A DNA stretch of 33,167 bases, taken from positions 1-33,167 of the forward strand of contig SIHH01000012.1 in assembly GCA_004299065.1 (NCBI GenBank). The letters are read 5' to 3'. The translations under genes and the position numbers were made by a program. The notes under the pieces were generated by a model. That model was not told the DNA's origin. It was given only the letters and a program-made list of their open reading frames with translations, and made no database searches. Origin of the DNA: Phormidium sp. SL48-SHIP. Its GTDB lineage: Bacteria > Cyanobacteriota > Cyanobacteriia > Cyanobacteriales > Geitlerinemataceae. Shown here one piece after another: positions 16,979 to 24,535 of this stretch (position 1 is its first letter; every line of letters starts with the position of its first letter).

Positions 16979-18276
16979 AGGTTGTTGTCTATTCCTATCG
17001 CCTCAGTCCCGATGACCCGCTTCCGGAGATAGAAACCCCTGAGTTGGGACCGGTCCGGCAGCGCTATTGTGATATTGGGGGGCGATCGCAACTGCAACAA
17101 CTTCTGCAAGACGGTCGCCAAAATCCTATGGATTATCTCCTGGTGCATCAGTTGCACGATTTAGGAGATACGGTCGAGGCGATTTCTGAGCATCTACAGA
17201 CGTTTCAGGATCTCGGGGTTAAGGTGGTCGCCACGGGGGGAACGGCGGTGCAAACGCTTCCGGAAGACCCCCTCGACTTGTGGGAGGCGTTGCAACACCT
17301 CCATCGGGAAACCCATCGTCAACGGCTGCGGCGAGGTCATCAGCAACGACGACTTCACGGTCATCCGCCGCCGGGAAAGGCTCCTTATGGCTATCGACGC
17401 GGGGGCGATCGCTATCGCCTCGATCGTAGCAGCGCCCCAGTCGTTAAAGCCTTTTTTGAGCATTTTCTCCTCTATGGGTCCCTGCGGGGGGCTGTTCGTC
17501 ATCTGGCGCAACGTTACGGAAAACGCATTTCGGTCACCACGGGACGGCGTTGGTTAACCAGTGCGGTGTATCGCGGCGATTTGGCCTACAACGATGGACG
17601 GGTTCTCTCCAATACCCATGTGGCGATTCTCTCTCGCGCTGAAGCGGCGCAGGTCGATCGCCTTTTACGACGCAATCGCCGGCTTCCTCCTCGTACTGCG
17701 AGTGCGCCGCGATCGTTGGCGGGGTTAGTTTCCTGTCAACGCTGCGGTTGTGGCCTAACAGTCAGCCGGGTGACGCGCCGTCATCACCCTGGGGAGTATC
17801 TCTATCTACGTCCCAAGGCCTGTCCTCAAACGCCGAAATGTCAGGGACTTTCGTATGATGAGGTGTTGCGGCGCACGGTGGAACAAGTGTGTCGAGATTT
17901 GCAACGGTTAGCGACGCGGTTACCGCTTCCGGGTGATGATGGCCGCAAACAGGCTCTACAGGAGCAAATTAGCTACAAACAAGAGGTCCTCAGGGATTTA
18001 CCCGAACTTCTCGATCGCGGCATTCTCGACCCGGAAACCCTGACCTTACGACGTTATCATCTCGAAGCTGAAGTCTCTCAATGTCAGTCCCAGTTGGCGG
18101 CGTTGACTCCGGTGAATTTGCAGGAAACGGCGAAAACGGTGTCGTTGCCGCAATTTTGGTGGGATTTGACGGAAACGGAACGCCGCTTTTATTTTCGGGA
18201 GTTTGTCCAACAGATTTACGTTCTCTACGATGGTGATGATTGGCAACTTCAGATCGAGTTTAGTTTTAGTCGTTAA
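16975..18276 (+). CDS. Large serine-recombinase-like protein with altered catalytic domain
   Basis: The 433-residue protein has the layout of large serine recombinases. A short resolvase-like domain comes first (about 1-100; YSYRLSPDD with Ser11, then GGRSQLQQLL and LGVKVVATGG). A Recombinase domain begins at PPPGKAPYGYRRGG (about 121). A zinc ribbon (CQRC near 253-256, with further cysteines near 283-289) and a C-terminal coiled region complete it. Ser11 and an Arg near 37 are kept. The segment that reads LDRLGRDT in active resolvases is LHDLGDT here, so both catalytic arginines are missing. XisF-type fdxN-element excision proteins are a possible relative. It overlaps the VOC gene by four bases. 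No att-like sites were recognised nearby. Confidence 0.75.
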   Translation: MKVVVYSYRLSPDDPLPEIETPELGPVRQRYCDIGGRSQLQQLLQDGRQNPMDYLLVHQLHDLGDTVEAISEHLQTFQDLGVKVVATGGTAVQTLPEDPLDLWEALQHLHRETHRQRLRRGHQQRRLHGHPPPGKAPYGYRRGGDRYRLDRSSAPVVKAFFEHFLLYGSLRGAVRHLAQRYGKRISVTTGRRWLTSAVYRGDLAYNDGRVLSNTHVAILSRAEAAQVDRLLRRNRRLPPRTASAPRSLAGLVSCQRCGCGLTVSRVTRRHHPGEYLYLRPKACPQTPKCQGLSYDEVLRRTVEQVCRDLQRLATRLPLPGDDGRKQALQEQISYKQEVLRDLPELLDRGILDPETLTLRRYHLEAEVSQCQSQLAALTPVNLQETAKTVSLPQFWWDLTETERRFYFREFVQQIYVLYDGDDWQLQIEFSFSR

Positions 18277-18280
18277 CCCC

Positions 18281-18450
18281 CCAAATTTGGGTTTTCAGGA
18301 TATACGGTGTGATTTGTTGCATTTGATACAAAATTTTCGGGGAACCCACCCCTAACCCCTCCCAGGAGGGGATTTTTCGCCCCGACAACAACGGATGTAA
18401 TCCGCCATGAATTTTCCTGATCTCCCTGAACCCAGAAGACCCCCAAATTT
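18281..18450. repeat. 8-bp target-site duplication CCAAATTT flanking the 18289 element
   Basis: CCAAATTT occurs at 18281-18288 and again, identical, at 18443-18450, exactly outside the two terminal repeats. The duplication length fits ISL3-family insertion. Confidence 0.8.
18289..18442. mobile_element. 154-bp non-autonomous inverted-repeat element (MITE, ISL3-like)
   Basis: The left end is GGGTTTTCAGG and the reverse complement of the right end is GGGTCTTCTGG (9 of 11 match). It has no coding capacity. It contains a strong hairpin, CCCCTCC-CA-GGAGGGG (18356-18371). Its left 50 bases resemble 27344-27394 (shared GGAT-TACGGTG, GATTTGTT and ATACAAAATT), so both belong to one family. It lies 13 bases after the recombinase-like stop. 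The ISL3 attribution rests on the GGNTCTT start and 8-bp duplication and is inference. Confidence 0.75.
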
Positions 18451-18687
18451 AAGAGTTGTATTGACAATTTAGAGATTGACAAGTTAGATTCTGTCGGGCT
18501 ATAGTTTAATTGTGGATTTCCCGTGTTTTTTGGGGCCTTTAGGGGTTTGTCAAATGGCTTGCCTAGATTCACAATTTGTAACATTTTTAGAGCTTATCTC
18601 AATCAACAGAAATACTGAACAATTCCCTCTTTACTTAAACAACAAAAACCGGGCATAATGGGCCAACTTGAGAGTAGAGAGACTGTT

Positions 18688-18894
18688 ATGGCAATTCTAG
18701 GGACTTGGTTCGGTTTAATGGTGTTGGTACTGTTCAATGGCATGGTCTGTTTGGTCTTGCCACGACTGCTATCCCTGGATTGGGGATGGGTTGTCTCGGT
18801 TTCGCCGGCTCAAGACTCCTTGGAACCCGAAGCGCCGTCGATGAAGGCTGAGGTCGAGGATGATGGGGCGTCGATTGGGGCGATTCAATCTTAA
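18688..18894 (+). CDS. Small single-TM hypothetical protein
   Basis: The 68-residue protein begins MAILGTWFGLMVLVLFNG. One hydrophobic helix (about 4-30) is followed by an acidic, Ser-rich tail (EPEAPSMKAEVEDDG). No family is recognised. A purine-rich AGAGAGA lies just upstream of ATG 18688; an ATG at 18658 would add ten residues. It stands alone between the small mobile element and a long non-coding stretch. Confidence 0.5.
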   Translation: MAILGTWFGLMVLVLFNGMVCLVLPRLLSLDWGWVVSVSPAQDSLEPEAPSMKAEVEDDGASIGAIQS

Positions 18895-19121
18895 GACTCG
18901 TCGGTATGCTAGTTGGTTAACTCGGAATATTCGGCAGTGAAGAACGGCCGGTACTCGATCTTAGGTTTTGACTCTTTTCAGCCGGTTTTAAGTTCTCCTG
19001 TGGTGGTTGAGAACAAGCTCACTTCTGATTGAGCTGATATCTTGAGTGGCGATCGCTCAATCCCCTCAAAAAAAATTGGCAAAACCCTTCTGAATGGCTT
19101 CACAACTTCCGCAAAGATTGC

Positions 19122-19127
19122 TATACT
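19122..19127 (+). promoter_or_regulatory. Candidate -10 element (TATACT)
   Basis: TTGCTATACTAGGAG includes TG one base from a normal extended position and a good TATACT hexamer. The predicted transcript would begin near 19134 and include the structured segment downstream. Confidence 0.4.
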
Positions 19128-19199
19128 AGGAGTTAGAAATCAATCATTCGAGATGCAGGCGTTCTAGGGCGCGGCCCTTGCGGTATCAGACCCGTTGAG

Positions 19200-19257
19200 G
19201 TTAGCCAAACTCTCTAGTCTCAAGTTCCTTGAGCGAGAGATTCGGTTAGGGGCTAAC
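19200..19257 (+). ncRNA. Long imperfect hairpin in a leader or small RNA
   Basis: GTTAGCC (19200-19206) pairs with GGCTAAC (19251-19257). Inside, CTCTC (19210-19214) pairs with GAGAG (19235-19239) and CTCAAG (19219-19224) with CTTGAG (19228-19233) around a TTC loop. Three stacked stems in one segment suggest selected RNA structure. Confidence 0.4.
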
Positions 19258-19520
19258 GCTAGAATTTACGCCATCCCACTCCGTCAGCTGTCGTTGGGTT
19301 GAGACGAAACTACTCTCGTGAGAGAGCGATCGCCTCGGTGTTGTGCAACGCAACGGATGCAGGTGGGACTGGACAACAACGCCAAGCGGGAGACTCCCGG
19401 CGACCGATGTCGGACGGGTTCCCCCTGTTGACGGCTGTTGAACATATTGAATCCTTCACGCCTTAGAGTGCTAAACCTCCGGATGCGGTTTATGTTGTTT
19501 TTGGAGGATTATTCGGTCTT

Positions 19521-19940
19521 GTGAACGTTCATTTATCGCCATTGAGGTATTTGGCGGTCGTCTCGGTTTGTCTGCTTATTGCAATTTTTTCCGTTCTTCC
19601 CCAATCCTGGTCTTTATCAAATCACTGGAGTGTTGTTCGCCGGGTTCCAGTATCCGGTTGGGTGATCTCAACGCCGGTGGGCCATCCACCGCTGTTGACC
19701 TTTTCGATTCCCACCGCGACCGAGGAATCGCTGTTAACACAGCCAATGAAGACCTTGCGGGATGCCTCTGACGGAGACCAGCTCATCTCTGAGTTTGGAC
19801 AGATTTTAACTCGTCTGCGTCGTATTTTTTGGGCGATCGCGCGACGCTGTCGGTTGGCCGTGCAGTCAACCCAAGCCCTCTTAGTCACCGAAACGAATCT
19901 AGCCCACAAGGGAGACGATATGCTAGAGAATGCTGCCTAA
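19521..19940 (+). CDS. Hypothetical membrane-anchored or exported protein before ftsW
   Basis: The 139-residue frame starts at GTG 19521, 12 bases after a strong GGAGGA (19503-19508). The N-terminus has a signal-anchor-like helix (LRYLAVVSVCLLIAIFSVL). A Pro/Ser/Thr-rich middle and an Arg-rich helix (LTRLRRIFWAIARRCRLAV) follow. No family is recognised. It ends 24 bases before ftsW and is probably co-transcribed with it. Other frames overlap the same region, so the call rests on the ribosome site, the helix and the spacing. Confidence 0.5.
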   Translation: MNVHLSPLRYLAVVSVCLLIAIFSVLPQSWSLSNHWSVVRRVPVSGWVISTPVGHPPLLTFSIPTATEESLLTQPMKTLRDASDGDQLISEFGQILTRLRRIFWAIARRCRLAVQSTQALLVTETNLAHKGDDMLENAA

Positions 19941-19964
19941 CCTACTCTTACCCTTTCTCTGCCT

Positions 19965-21179
19965 GTGAAGTTGTGGTCTTTGATTCCTCTATATGACGCC
20001 TCCGTTAGCCAATGGAGTTGGGAAGCCCGACTGTTGCGTTGGCTAACCCTAGTTTGGCTGGGGGTTGGCTTGCTCGTTCTCTTCTCCGCCTCCTATCCCA
20101 GTGCGGCCCTAGAACTTGGAGATGGAACTTACTACTTTAAACGCCAACTCCTCTGGCTTTTGGTGGGGTTGGTAGTTTTCAACGCTGTTGTGCATACCCC
20201 CCTTCATCGCTGTTTGGCGATCGCCCGCTGGGGGGTTTTGGCTCTACTCGGATTACTGCTATTAGTATTGGTCCCGGGATTAGGAACCACCGTCAACGGA
20301 GCAACCCGTTGGATTTCCATTGGTTTTATCCCCATTCAACCCTCGGAACTCATCAAACCCTTTCTAATTTTGCAAGGGGCGATCGTTTTTGGCCGTTGGA
20401 ATCATCTTTCCGTTGGCAAACGGCTGTTTTGGTTGGGGGTTCTCGTGTTGATTTTAGGCTGCATTATCTTGCAGCCTAACCTGAGTACCACCGCCATGTG
20501 TGGCATGATGCTCTGGTTAATGGCTCTAGCCGCCGGGATTCCCTATCGCATCCTTTTGGGAACCGCTGGCGGGGGACTGCTTTTGGCTGGCTTGAGTTTA
20601 ACGTTCAAAGCTTACCAACGACGACGCATCCTCTCGTTCCTCGATCCTTGGGGGGCCGTGAGCGGCGATGGTTATCAGTTGGTTCAAAGTTTGCTGGCGG
20701 TCGGTTCTGGGGGACTCTGGGGCAATGGCTTTGGTCTGTCGCAACAAAAGTTGTTTTATCTTCCCATTCAAGACAGTGACTTTATTTTCGCTGTCTTTGC
20801 CGAGGAGTTTGGCTTTGTGGGCAGTTTGTTACTCATTGGCTTCCTCATCGCCTACGGAACCTTGGCCTTGCGGGTGGCGATGAACGCCAGCAATATCCTC
20901 TCCCAACTGGTGGCGATTGGGGTGATGGTGGCTCTGATTGGCCAGTCTTTTATTAACATTGCCGTGGCAACAGGAACTTTGCCTACCACCGGACTCCCCC
21001 TACCCCTGTTTAGTTATGGCGGTAGTTCGGCCATTGGCAGCTTAATGGCTGCGGGTTTATTGGTTCGGGTGGCCCGAGAAGGCAGCCAAGCTCAGGTCAT
21101 TTCCTTTTCGCCCTCGCCTCTCGGGGGCAGGTCTATGAAGAAATCTAACAAATCGAAGCACTCTCCAGGAAAATCCTGA
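19965..21179 (+). CDS. ftsW: SEDS-family peptidoglycan polymerase FtsW
   Basis: FtsW polymerises lipid II glycan strands at the division septum, working with a class B penicillin-binding protein. The 404-residue protein has about ten TM helices. It carries SEDS hallmarks: GATRWISIGFIPIQPSELIKP, LGGGLWGNG-type loop (here VGSGGLWGNGFGLSQQK), LPIQDSDFIFAVFAEEFGFVG and TGTLPTTGLPLPLFSYGGSS. The C-terminus is short, basic and cytoplasmic. RodA is the alternative, but overall form and the Asp-containing loop motif suit cyanobacterial FtsW. The start is GTG 19965. The preceding small gene is 24 bases away. Confidence 0.93.
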   Translation: MKLWSLIPLYDASVSQWSWEARLLRWLTLVWLGVGLLVLFSASYPSAALELGDGTYYFKRQLLWLLVGLVVFNAVVHTPLHRCLAIARWGVLALLGLLLLVLVPGLGTTVNGATRWISIGFIPIQPSELIKPFLILQGAIVFGRWNHLSVGKRLFWLGVLVLILGCIILQPNLSTTAMCGMMLWLMALAAGIPYRILLGTAGGGLLLAGLSLTFKAYQRRRILSFLDPWGAVSGDGYQLVQSLLAVGSGGLWGNGFGLSQQKLFYLPIQDSDFIFAVFAEEFGFVGSLLLIGFLIAYGTLALRVAMNASNILSQLVAIGVMVALIGQSFINIAVATGTLPTTGLPLPLFSYGGSSAIGSLMAAGLLVRVAREGSQAQVISFSPSPLGGRSMKKSNKSKHSPGKS

Positions 21180-21294
21180 GAGTGTGATAAAATGGTATGT
21201 TAGCAGCCAAACTGATGGCTGGGCTTTGTTGCCCAGTCAGGTCGCCGCGAGCGATCGCCGCTTCAGGGAGGCGAATCAGCCAAGCCGATAGGAA

Positions 21295-21321
21295 ACTTCC
21301 CAGAGGTTAGCCCTGGGAAGT
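21295..21321 (+). other. Perfect 9-bp stem-loop downstream of ftsW
   Basis: ACTTCCCAG (21295-21303) pairs with CTGGGAAGT (21313-21321) around AGGTTAGCC. No T run follows, so it is not an ordinary terminator. Confidence 0.5.
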
Positions 21322-21338
21322 CTCTGCGTTAGGGCGGG

Positions 21339-21455
21339 CTAAGAACTTCGGGACTCTCCCGCGTTGCGACTAAAAAAACGGAGAAGGAGATGCACCGAGA
21401 TGAGGTAACCGGTTGCTAACAGTAGAATCGTGAGTGGAAGATCGTCAAAAGTCAT
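21339..21455 (-). CDS. Possible 38-residue single-TM peptide
   Basis: The open frame from ATG 21455 reads MTFDDLPLTILLLATGY and continues through one hydrophobic helix to a basic tail ending GESRSS. Size and layout resemble small thylakoid subunits, but it matches none that I know (not PsbX, Psb30, PsaM, PetM or PetL). There is no ribosome binding site. It could be chance. Confidence 0.2.
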   Translation of the reverse strand: MTFDDLPLTILLLATGYLISVHLLLRFFSRNAGESRSS

Positions 21456-21885
21456 AGGGCAGCCAGAACGTGAGAAGCGGGGGATAAACGAGATCAAGAA
21501 ATTGGCGGTGAACCCGCAGTCAAAATGACGCAGATTCCGCAAGCTGCTAGGCGACAACATCAGGGAGTCACCGAGCACAACTGAGGATAGGATGGAGCGA
21601 TCGCCTGCCAAAACAGACGAGTCTCATTGAGTTCCGAGTAACTCCGCAGCACAAGACCCCGTCCTAACCGATGACACTCGGGTAGCTACGGATTTGAGGT
21701 CGTTTTCGAGACCTTCGCGGCACAGATGGACGAAGTCCAATCTGACTGTTCCCCCACCGTGAGTCGAGACTACAGGCAAGGACAGGCGCTAATGAGCCGG
21801 TCTCTCCAACATACTCCCCACAACCTTATCTGCGTGTTGATAGTTTTGGAGTTACAACAATCCTTATCTATAAATGTAACATACG

Positions 21886-21922
21886 ATCCCCGATTTGGGG
21901 AGCCGATTTGGGGATTTTTTTT
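21886..21922 (+). terminator. Strong terminator-like hairpin with T8
   Basis: ATCCCC (21886-21891) pairs with GGGGAT (21910-21915) and runs directly into a T tract to 21922. An internal direct repeat of CCGATTTGGGGA offers an alternative fold. No coding gene lies within 700 bases upstream, so what transcript it ends is unclear. Confidence 0.6.
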
Positions 21923-22149
21923 ACAAAACGTCATCTGCGGGAGTTCAAGTCAAAACCCTGATGGAATCAGGGATTCAGAGATCAGCTCACCGCCGGTCTT
22001 GTCGTCCCACCGTCGAGTCCGATTGACAGAGAGATTCTGATAATGTTAACCAACTGCGCCAAGAAACTTTCCTACAAGGGAAAGGTTGCCTTAGAATAGA
22101 AAGCAGGATATGTAAACTTTCGTAACTTAGCCCCTGAGTCAGCCGATCC

Positions 22150-23121
22150 ATGACCTCAGTTACAGCCCTTTTTTCTCCCGTTGAAGACGACCTGCGCGTT
22201 CTCAACCAAAACCTGAGACAGCTCATTGGAGCGCGTCATCCCATCTTGTCTGCGGCTGCTGATCGTTTATTTCAGGCGGGAGGAAAGCAACTGAGACCCG
22301 CGATCGTCCTCCTGGTTTCACGAGCCACCGTCGGCGATGGGGATATCACCCCACGACATCGGCGTCTTGCTGAAATCGCTGAAATGATCCACACCGCCAG
22401 TTTGATCCATGACGACGTTCTCGACGAATCCGACGTGCGGCGGGGGATTCCCACCGTCCACAGTAGTTTCGGGAACCGTATCGCCGTCTTAGCCGGAGAC
22501 TTTCTCTTTGCTCAATCTTCCTGGTATCTGGCCAACCTCGATCACCTAGAAGTCGTCAAACTACTCTCCCAAGTGATCATGGATTTAGCCGAAGGCGAAA
22601 TTCAGCAAGGCCTCAGTCACTTTGACACCGACCTCTCCCTCGAAGACTATTTGCACAAAAGCTACTATAAAACCGGTTCCCTCATCGCCAACAGCAGTAA
22701 AGCGGCGGGCCTGCTCAGTGGCGTCAGCTCCGATCTGGCCGAACATATCTATCAGTTTGGGCGCAACATCGGCCTGGCGTTTCAAATTGTGGATGATATT
22801 CTCGACTTTACCGAATCAAGTGAGACCTTGGGTAAACCGGCCGTGTCCGACTTGCGCAGCGGGAACTTAACGGCCCCGGCTCTCTATGCTATGCAACAAC
22901 TGCCGCAACTGGTGACCCTCATCAGTCGAGAATTTGCCGAAGATGGCGATATCGACGAGGCCATCAGTCTGATTCAGGAGAGCGACGCCATCAGCCAATC
23001 CCGAGATCTCGCAGCCGAACATACCCGAGTCGCCATTGAGCATCTCAATCATCTGCCTCCCTCGGAGACTCGTCAATGTCTCAGCCGTTTAGCTGACTAT
23101 CTTCTCAGCCGGTGTTACTAA
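22150..23121 (+). CDS. sds: Solanesyl diphosphate synthase (long-chain trans-prenyltransferase)
   Basis: The enzyme elongates allylic diphosphates with isopentenyl diphosphate to make the C45 side chain of plastoquinone. The 323-residue length fits. The first Asp-rich motif is HDDVLDESDVRRG (Asp88 onward) and the second is DDILDFT (from Asp215). GGKQLRPAIVLL, GDFLFAQSSWYLANL, YYKTGSLIANSSKAAGLLSG and GLAFQIVDDILD are characteristic of the cyanobacterial enzyme. Two residues upstream of the first motif support long-chain products; geranylgeranyl synthases are the alternative. ATG 22150 begins MTSVTALFSPVEDDL, a usual N-terminus. Confidence 0.9.
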   Translation: MTSVTALFSPVEDDLRVLNQNLRQLIGARHPILSAAADRLFQAGGKQLRPAIVLLVSRATVGDGDITPRHRRLAEIAEMIHTASLIHDDVLDESDVRRGIPTVHSSFGNRIAVLAGDFLFAQSSWYLANLDHLEVVKLLSQVIMDLAEGEIQQGLSHFDTDLSLEDYLHKSYYKTGSLIANSSKAAGLLSGVSSDLAEHIYQFGRNIGLAFQIVDDILDFTESSETLGKPAVSDLRSGNLTAPALYAMQQLPQLVTLISREFAEDGDIDEAISLIQESDAISQSRDLAAEHTRVAIEHLNHLPPSETRQCLSRLADYLLSRCY

Positions 23122-23709
23122 CGCGGTCACCTGAAGGGGGCCTCAACGCGATCGCCCCAACGACCGGGGAGTTTGAGGGGCGATACGTCGGGATGCAGGG
23201 ACTCCCCAAGTCCATTGAAGGGTTCGATGCCAGCAATTCTCATTTTGACCCGTATCCGGCCCAAGATACCCAATGATGCCCAATCTTGAACGAAAGAATG
23301 CGGCTTTCAAGAATCCCGATTGAGACGATTCTCAATAAGCTGGGGCAAAATTTCCATAATGAGAATTGCTGGTTCGATGCCCTGAAAATTGACGATTCCA
23401 CCGACTGCCATGTTAAAATGTCACCGTCAAGGTAAGATTTTTCCCACAAGCTATCATGCAGGATAGTTGACGAAAACCAAGTCATCGTGGCCGAAAATCG
23501 AGTAGCCAAGAATAATGAGAGACTGCATATTTTATCCTCAGGGACTGGGGAGTTCGCCTACCGCCCAAATGTAAGCCGAGATCAGAGAGGACGAAAGAAA
23601 TCTACTATCTCGCAATTTGTTGGGTAGGAAGCCGACGCTGGTGTCTCTGATTCAGCGTTCGGTAGTTCACACTAGAGTCAAGACCAGACTACGCACAGCA
23701 AGAAACTCA
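23122..23709. other. 588-base intergenic region with paired repeats, before clpP
   Basis: No gene is supported; a minus-strand frame at 23240-23509 is not protein-like. It holds the direct/inverted repeat pair described at 23221-23381, and a perfect ATTGAGA/TCTCAAT hairpin (23319-23336). The last 100 bases are presumably the clpP leader. An in-frame TTG at 23617 would add 31 basic residues to ClpP that do not resemble the family. Confidence 0.5.
23221..23381. repeat. Direct plus inverted repeat pair
   Basis: GGTTCGATGCC occurs at 23221-23231 and 23371-23381 in the same orientation. Next to it, AGCAATTCTCATT (23232-23244) is the exact reverse complement of AATGAGAATTGCT (23358-23370). The two composite units therefore share a 13-base inverted arm and an 11-base direct arm about 150 bases apart. 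Confidence 0.7.
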
Positions 23710-24318
23710 ATGATACCCACCGTAATCGAACAGTCCGGGCGCGGCGAACGCTACTTTGACATCTACTCACGACTTTTGCGTGAGCGTATCATTTTCCTGG
23801 GTGAACAAGTGACCCCCGAACTGGCCAATCGCATTGTGGCCCAACTCCTCGTTCTCGAAGCCGAAGATCCCGAACAAGACATCTACCTCTATATCAATTC
23901 CCCCGGCGGTGCGGTGTCGGCGGGGATGGGTATCTTCGATACCATGAATCATGTACGCCCCGACGTTTGCACCATCTGCTTAGGCTTAGCCGCCAGTATG
24001 GGGGCATTTTTGCTCAGTTCAGGCCAGCCTGGCAAGCGCATGAGCCTACCCCACTCCCGCATCATGATTCACCAACCCCTCGGCGGTGCCCAGGGACAAG
24101 CCACCGATATTGAGATTCGAGCCAAAGAAATTCTCTATATCAAAAACCGCCTCAATCATTATCTCGCGCAACAAACGGGACAACCCCTGGAGAAATTGCA
24201 AGAAGATACCGAGCGAGACTTTTTCATGTCCGCCGAAGAAGCGAAAAACTATGGCTTGATTGACCGCGTCATCGAACGGGGACCCTCGGCGAGTCGTCCG
24301 GTTTCTGTAGAGTCTTAA
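23710..24318 (+). CDS. clpP: ATP-dependent Clp protease proteolytic subunit
   Basis: ClpP is the serine protease core of the Clp complexes in the cytosol. The catalytic triad is visible as Ser96 (GLAASMGA), His121 ([10 protein letters not shown]) and Asp170 (TERDFFMS), matching the E. coli spacing. [31 protein letters not shown] is summarised here by its two ends, [14 protein letters not shown] and LRERIIFLG, both standard. The 202-residue length is normal. The start at ATG 23710 gives the conserved N-terminus. Cyanobacteria have several ClpP paralogues and a ClpR; all triad residues are intact, so this is an active ClpP rather than ClpR. A strong terminator follows. Confidence 0.96.
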   Translation: MIPTVIEQSGRGERYFDIYSRLLRERIIFLGEQVTPELANRIVAQLLVLEAEDPEQDIYLYINSPGGAVSAGMGIFDTMNHVRPDVCTICLGLAASMGAFLLSSGQPGKRMSLPHSRIMIHQPLGGAQGQATDIEIRAKEILYIKNRLNHYLAQQTGQPLEKLQEDTERDFFMSAEEAKNYGLIDRVIERGPSASRPVSVES

Positions 24319-24363
24319 ATCTGGAAAACTCACTGAAAATCGCAAAAAAAGCGTTTATATTAT

Positions 24364-24395
24364 AGCAGACTTACTTCGGTATGTCTGCTTTTTTT
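24364..24395 (+). terminator. Rho-independent-type terminator after clpP
   Basis: AGCAGAC (24364-24370) pairs with GTCTGCT (24383-24389), extended by TAC/GTA around a TTCG tetraloop, and runs into a T tract. It lies about 45 bases after the clpP stop. Confidence 0.85.
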
Positions 24396-24535
24396 GGAAT
24401 GATTAAGCTTTAAACATCCGCCCAAGGAATATGGGAATATAAAGAGAACGGCTGCAAGAATCGGCTCATCGTTGACGTTCTTGTCACTCAAAAGACCGCT
24501 TGTGGACCGATGATTTCTGGTACTATTGTCCGATT

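Larger units (their letters stand above)
18895..19520. other. 626-base non-coding stretch with structured-RNA features
   Basis: No protein is supported. A near-consensus -10 (TATACT, about 19122-19127) is followed by nearly 400 bases rich in hairpins before the next gene. Examples are the long stem at 19200-19257, CGGGAG-A-CTCCCG at 19387-19399 and CCGA-TG-TCGG at 19404-19413. This could be a long 5' leader of the gene at 19521 and ftsW, or a separate small RNA. I do not recognise an Rfam class. Confidence 0.5.
21180..22149. other. 970-base region without a supported gene, rich in hairpins
   Basis: Elements seen are a -10-like GATAAAAT (21186-21193); a stem CTGGGC/GCCCAG (21219-21236) extended by CTGA/TCAG; a perfect ACTTCCCAG/CTGGGAAGT stem (21295-21321); and a strong terminator at 21886-21922. 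Open frames here (for example 21726-22040) lack ribosome sites and protein-like composition. One or more non-coding RNAs, or the ftsW 3' UTR plus the leader of the prenyltransferase gene, would explain the structure. I recognise no known RNA family. Confidence 0.5.

Noticed and set aside
21726-22040. 104-codon plus-strand open frame before the prenyltransferase gene
   Set aside because: It runs through the terminator hairpin and poly-T tract, and its translation has no protein-like features.
23221-23231. tRNA T-arm-like GGTTCGATGCC (also at 23371)
   Set aside because: No acceptor, D or anticodon stems can be built around either copy; it is a short repeat only.
23240-23509. Minus-strand 89-codon frame upstream of clpP
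   Set aside because: It lies over the repeat pair, has no ribosome site and an unusual composition.
23617-23709. 31-residue N-terminal extension of ClpP
   Set aside because: ClpP orthologues start at the [14 protein letters not shown] motif; the extension is Arg-rich and begins with TTG.
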